From Candidatus Aerophobota bacterium (GTDB lineage: Bacteria > Aerophobota > Aerophobia > Aerophobales > B3-G15): DNA of 7,044 nucleotides. Location: NCBI GenBank assembly GCA_014859225.1, contig JACUUP010000078.1, positions 1 to 7,044 of the forward strand, read 5' to 3'. The translations under genes and the position numbers were made by a program. The notes under the pieces were generated by a model that saw nothing but the letters and a program-made list of their open reading frames with translations, did not search any database and was not told the origin of the DNA. Positions 6,607-7,044 of this stretch are shown here, piece by piece (position 1 is the first letter of the stretch; each line of letters opens with the position of its first letter).

Positions 6607-7044
6607 ATGCAGTTAAATGAGGATTTGAAAATTTTTACTGGCCGAGCTAATGTGCAGCTTGCCAGCAGAATTACTGAGTATCTTAGAATAAATCTGGGAA
6701 AGATGCGGATAAGTTCCTTTAGCGATGGAGAAACCTATTTGAAAATTGATGAAAATATAAGGGGTAGCGATGTTTTTCTTGTGCAATCTACCAATCCACC
6801 GGTTAATGAGAATTTGATGGGACTTTTGATTATGATTGATGCTTGCAGGCGAGCCTCAGCTCAAAGAATAACCGTTGTTATTCCTTATTATGGTTATGCC
6901 CGCCAGGATAGAAAAGATAAACCTCGTGTTCCCATCACTGCTAAACTGGTAGCAAACCTGATAACGACAGCCGGGGCAGACCGTATTTTAACTATGGACC
7001 TGCATGTTGACCAGATCCAGGGATTTTTTGATATAAAGGTGGAC
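6607..7044 (+). CDS. prs: Ribose-phosphate pyrophosphokinase, N-terminal part
   Basis: 146 codons are present and the frame is open at the window edge; the full enzyme is usually about 310-320 residues. It transfers pyrophosphate from ATP to ribose 5-phosphate to make PRPP, the precursor of purines, pyrimidines, histidine, tryptophan and NAD, in the cytosol. Recognisable family blocks in order are [10 protein letters not shown] (10-19), the ATP-contacting SSFSDGET (36-43), [19 protein letters not shown] (56-74), the catalytic-loop region [20 protein letters not shown] (92-111), and [14 protein letters not shown] (120-133), whose last histidine is the metal ligand of class I enzymes. The stretch after it, [13 protein letters not shown], replaces the more common A or P residues at two positions without touching known catalytic positions. 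The PRPP-binding loop (DTGGT-type) lies beyond the edge. The gene has its own consensus promoter and a strong ribosome binding site, as expected for a highly expressed housekeeping gene. Confidence 0.96.
   Translation, partial: MQLNEDLKIFTGRANVQLASRITEYLRINLGKMRISSFSDGETYLKIDENIRGSDVFLVQSTNPPVNENLMGLLIMIDACRRASAQRITVVIPYYGYARQDRKDKPRVPITAKLVANLITTAGADRILTMDLHVDQIQGFFDIKVD

Noticed and set aside
6591-6620. Nine-codon leader peptide overlapping the prs start
   Set aside because: No ribosome binding site ahead of ATG 6591, and the overlap is explained by the AGGAGG site lying within it.

Overview
The window comes from an AT-rich bacterial chromosome with densely packed genes, all confidently read on the + strand. 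The only universal housekeeping gene, ribose-phosphate pyrophosphokinase (prs) at the right edge, is plainly bacterial. The mix of MNT-type nucleotidyltransferase fragments, a HEAT-repeat protein paired with an HD-GYP protein, and REP-like hairpins fits an uncultured or deep-branching lineage (Omnitrophota- or Aerophobota-like, or a deltaproteobacterial relative). That placement is impression only; nothing in the sequence fixes the phylum.

Left part (1-1262): remains of two separate nucleotidyltransferase modules. The first is a fused MNT-HEPN protein whose catalytic domain is readable from about position 51. It is preceded in frame by two TAG stops and has no usable start codon. The second is a small alpha-helical protein (871-1077, start decided by a strong ribosome binding site) overlapping an AbiEii/MNT-like nucleotidyltransferase that is cut to 67 residues just after its catalytic DID motif. 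Both enzymes look broken, so this end reads as a decayed accessory or defence/toxin-antitoxin patch.

Middle (1304-4883): the most interesting part. A 735-residue HEAT-repeat protein and a 461-residue HD-GYP phosphodiesterase overlap by 14 bases, and both begin with a related domain of about 130 residues. The shared domain, overlapping stop and start, and order suggest a two-protein signalling unit in which a scaffold and a cyclic-di-GMP hydrolase use the same kind of input or assembly domain.

Right part (5113-7044): a 12-helix major facilitator superfamily transporter of unknown substrate stands alone. It is followed by a 279-base gap holding a REP-like hairpin, short direct repeats, and a perfect-consensus sigma-70 promoter (TTGACA, 17 bases, TATAAT) that drives prs. 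The prs gene runs off the window after 146 codons.
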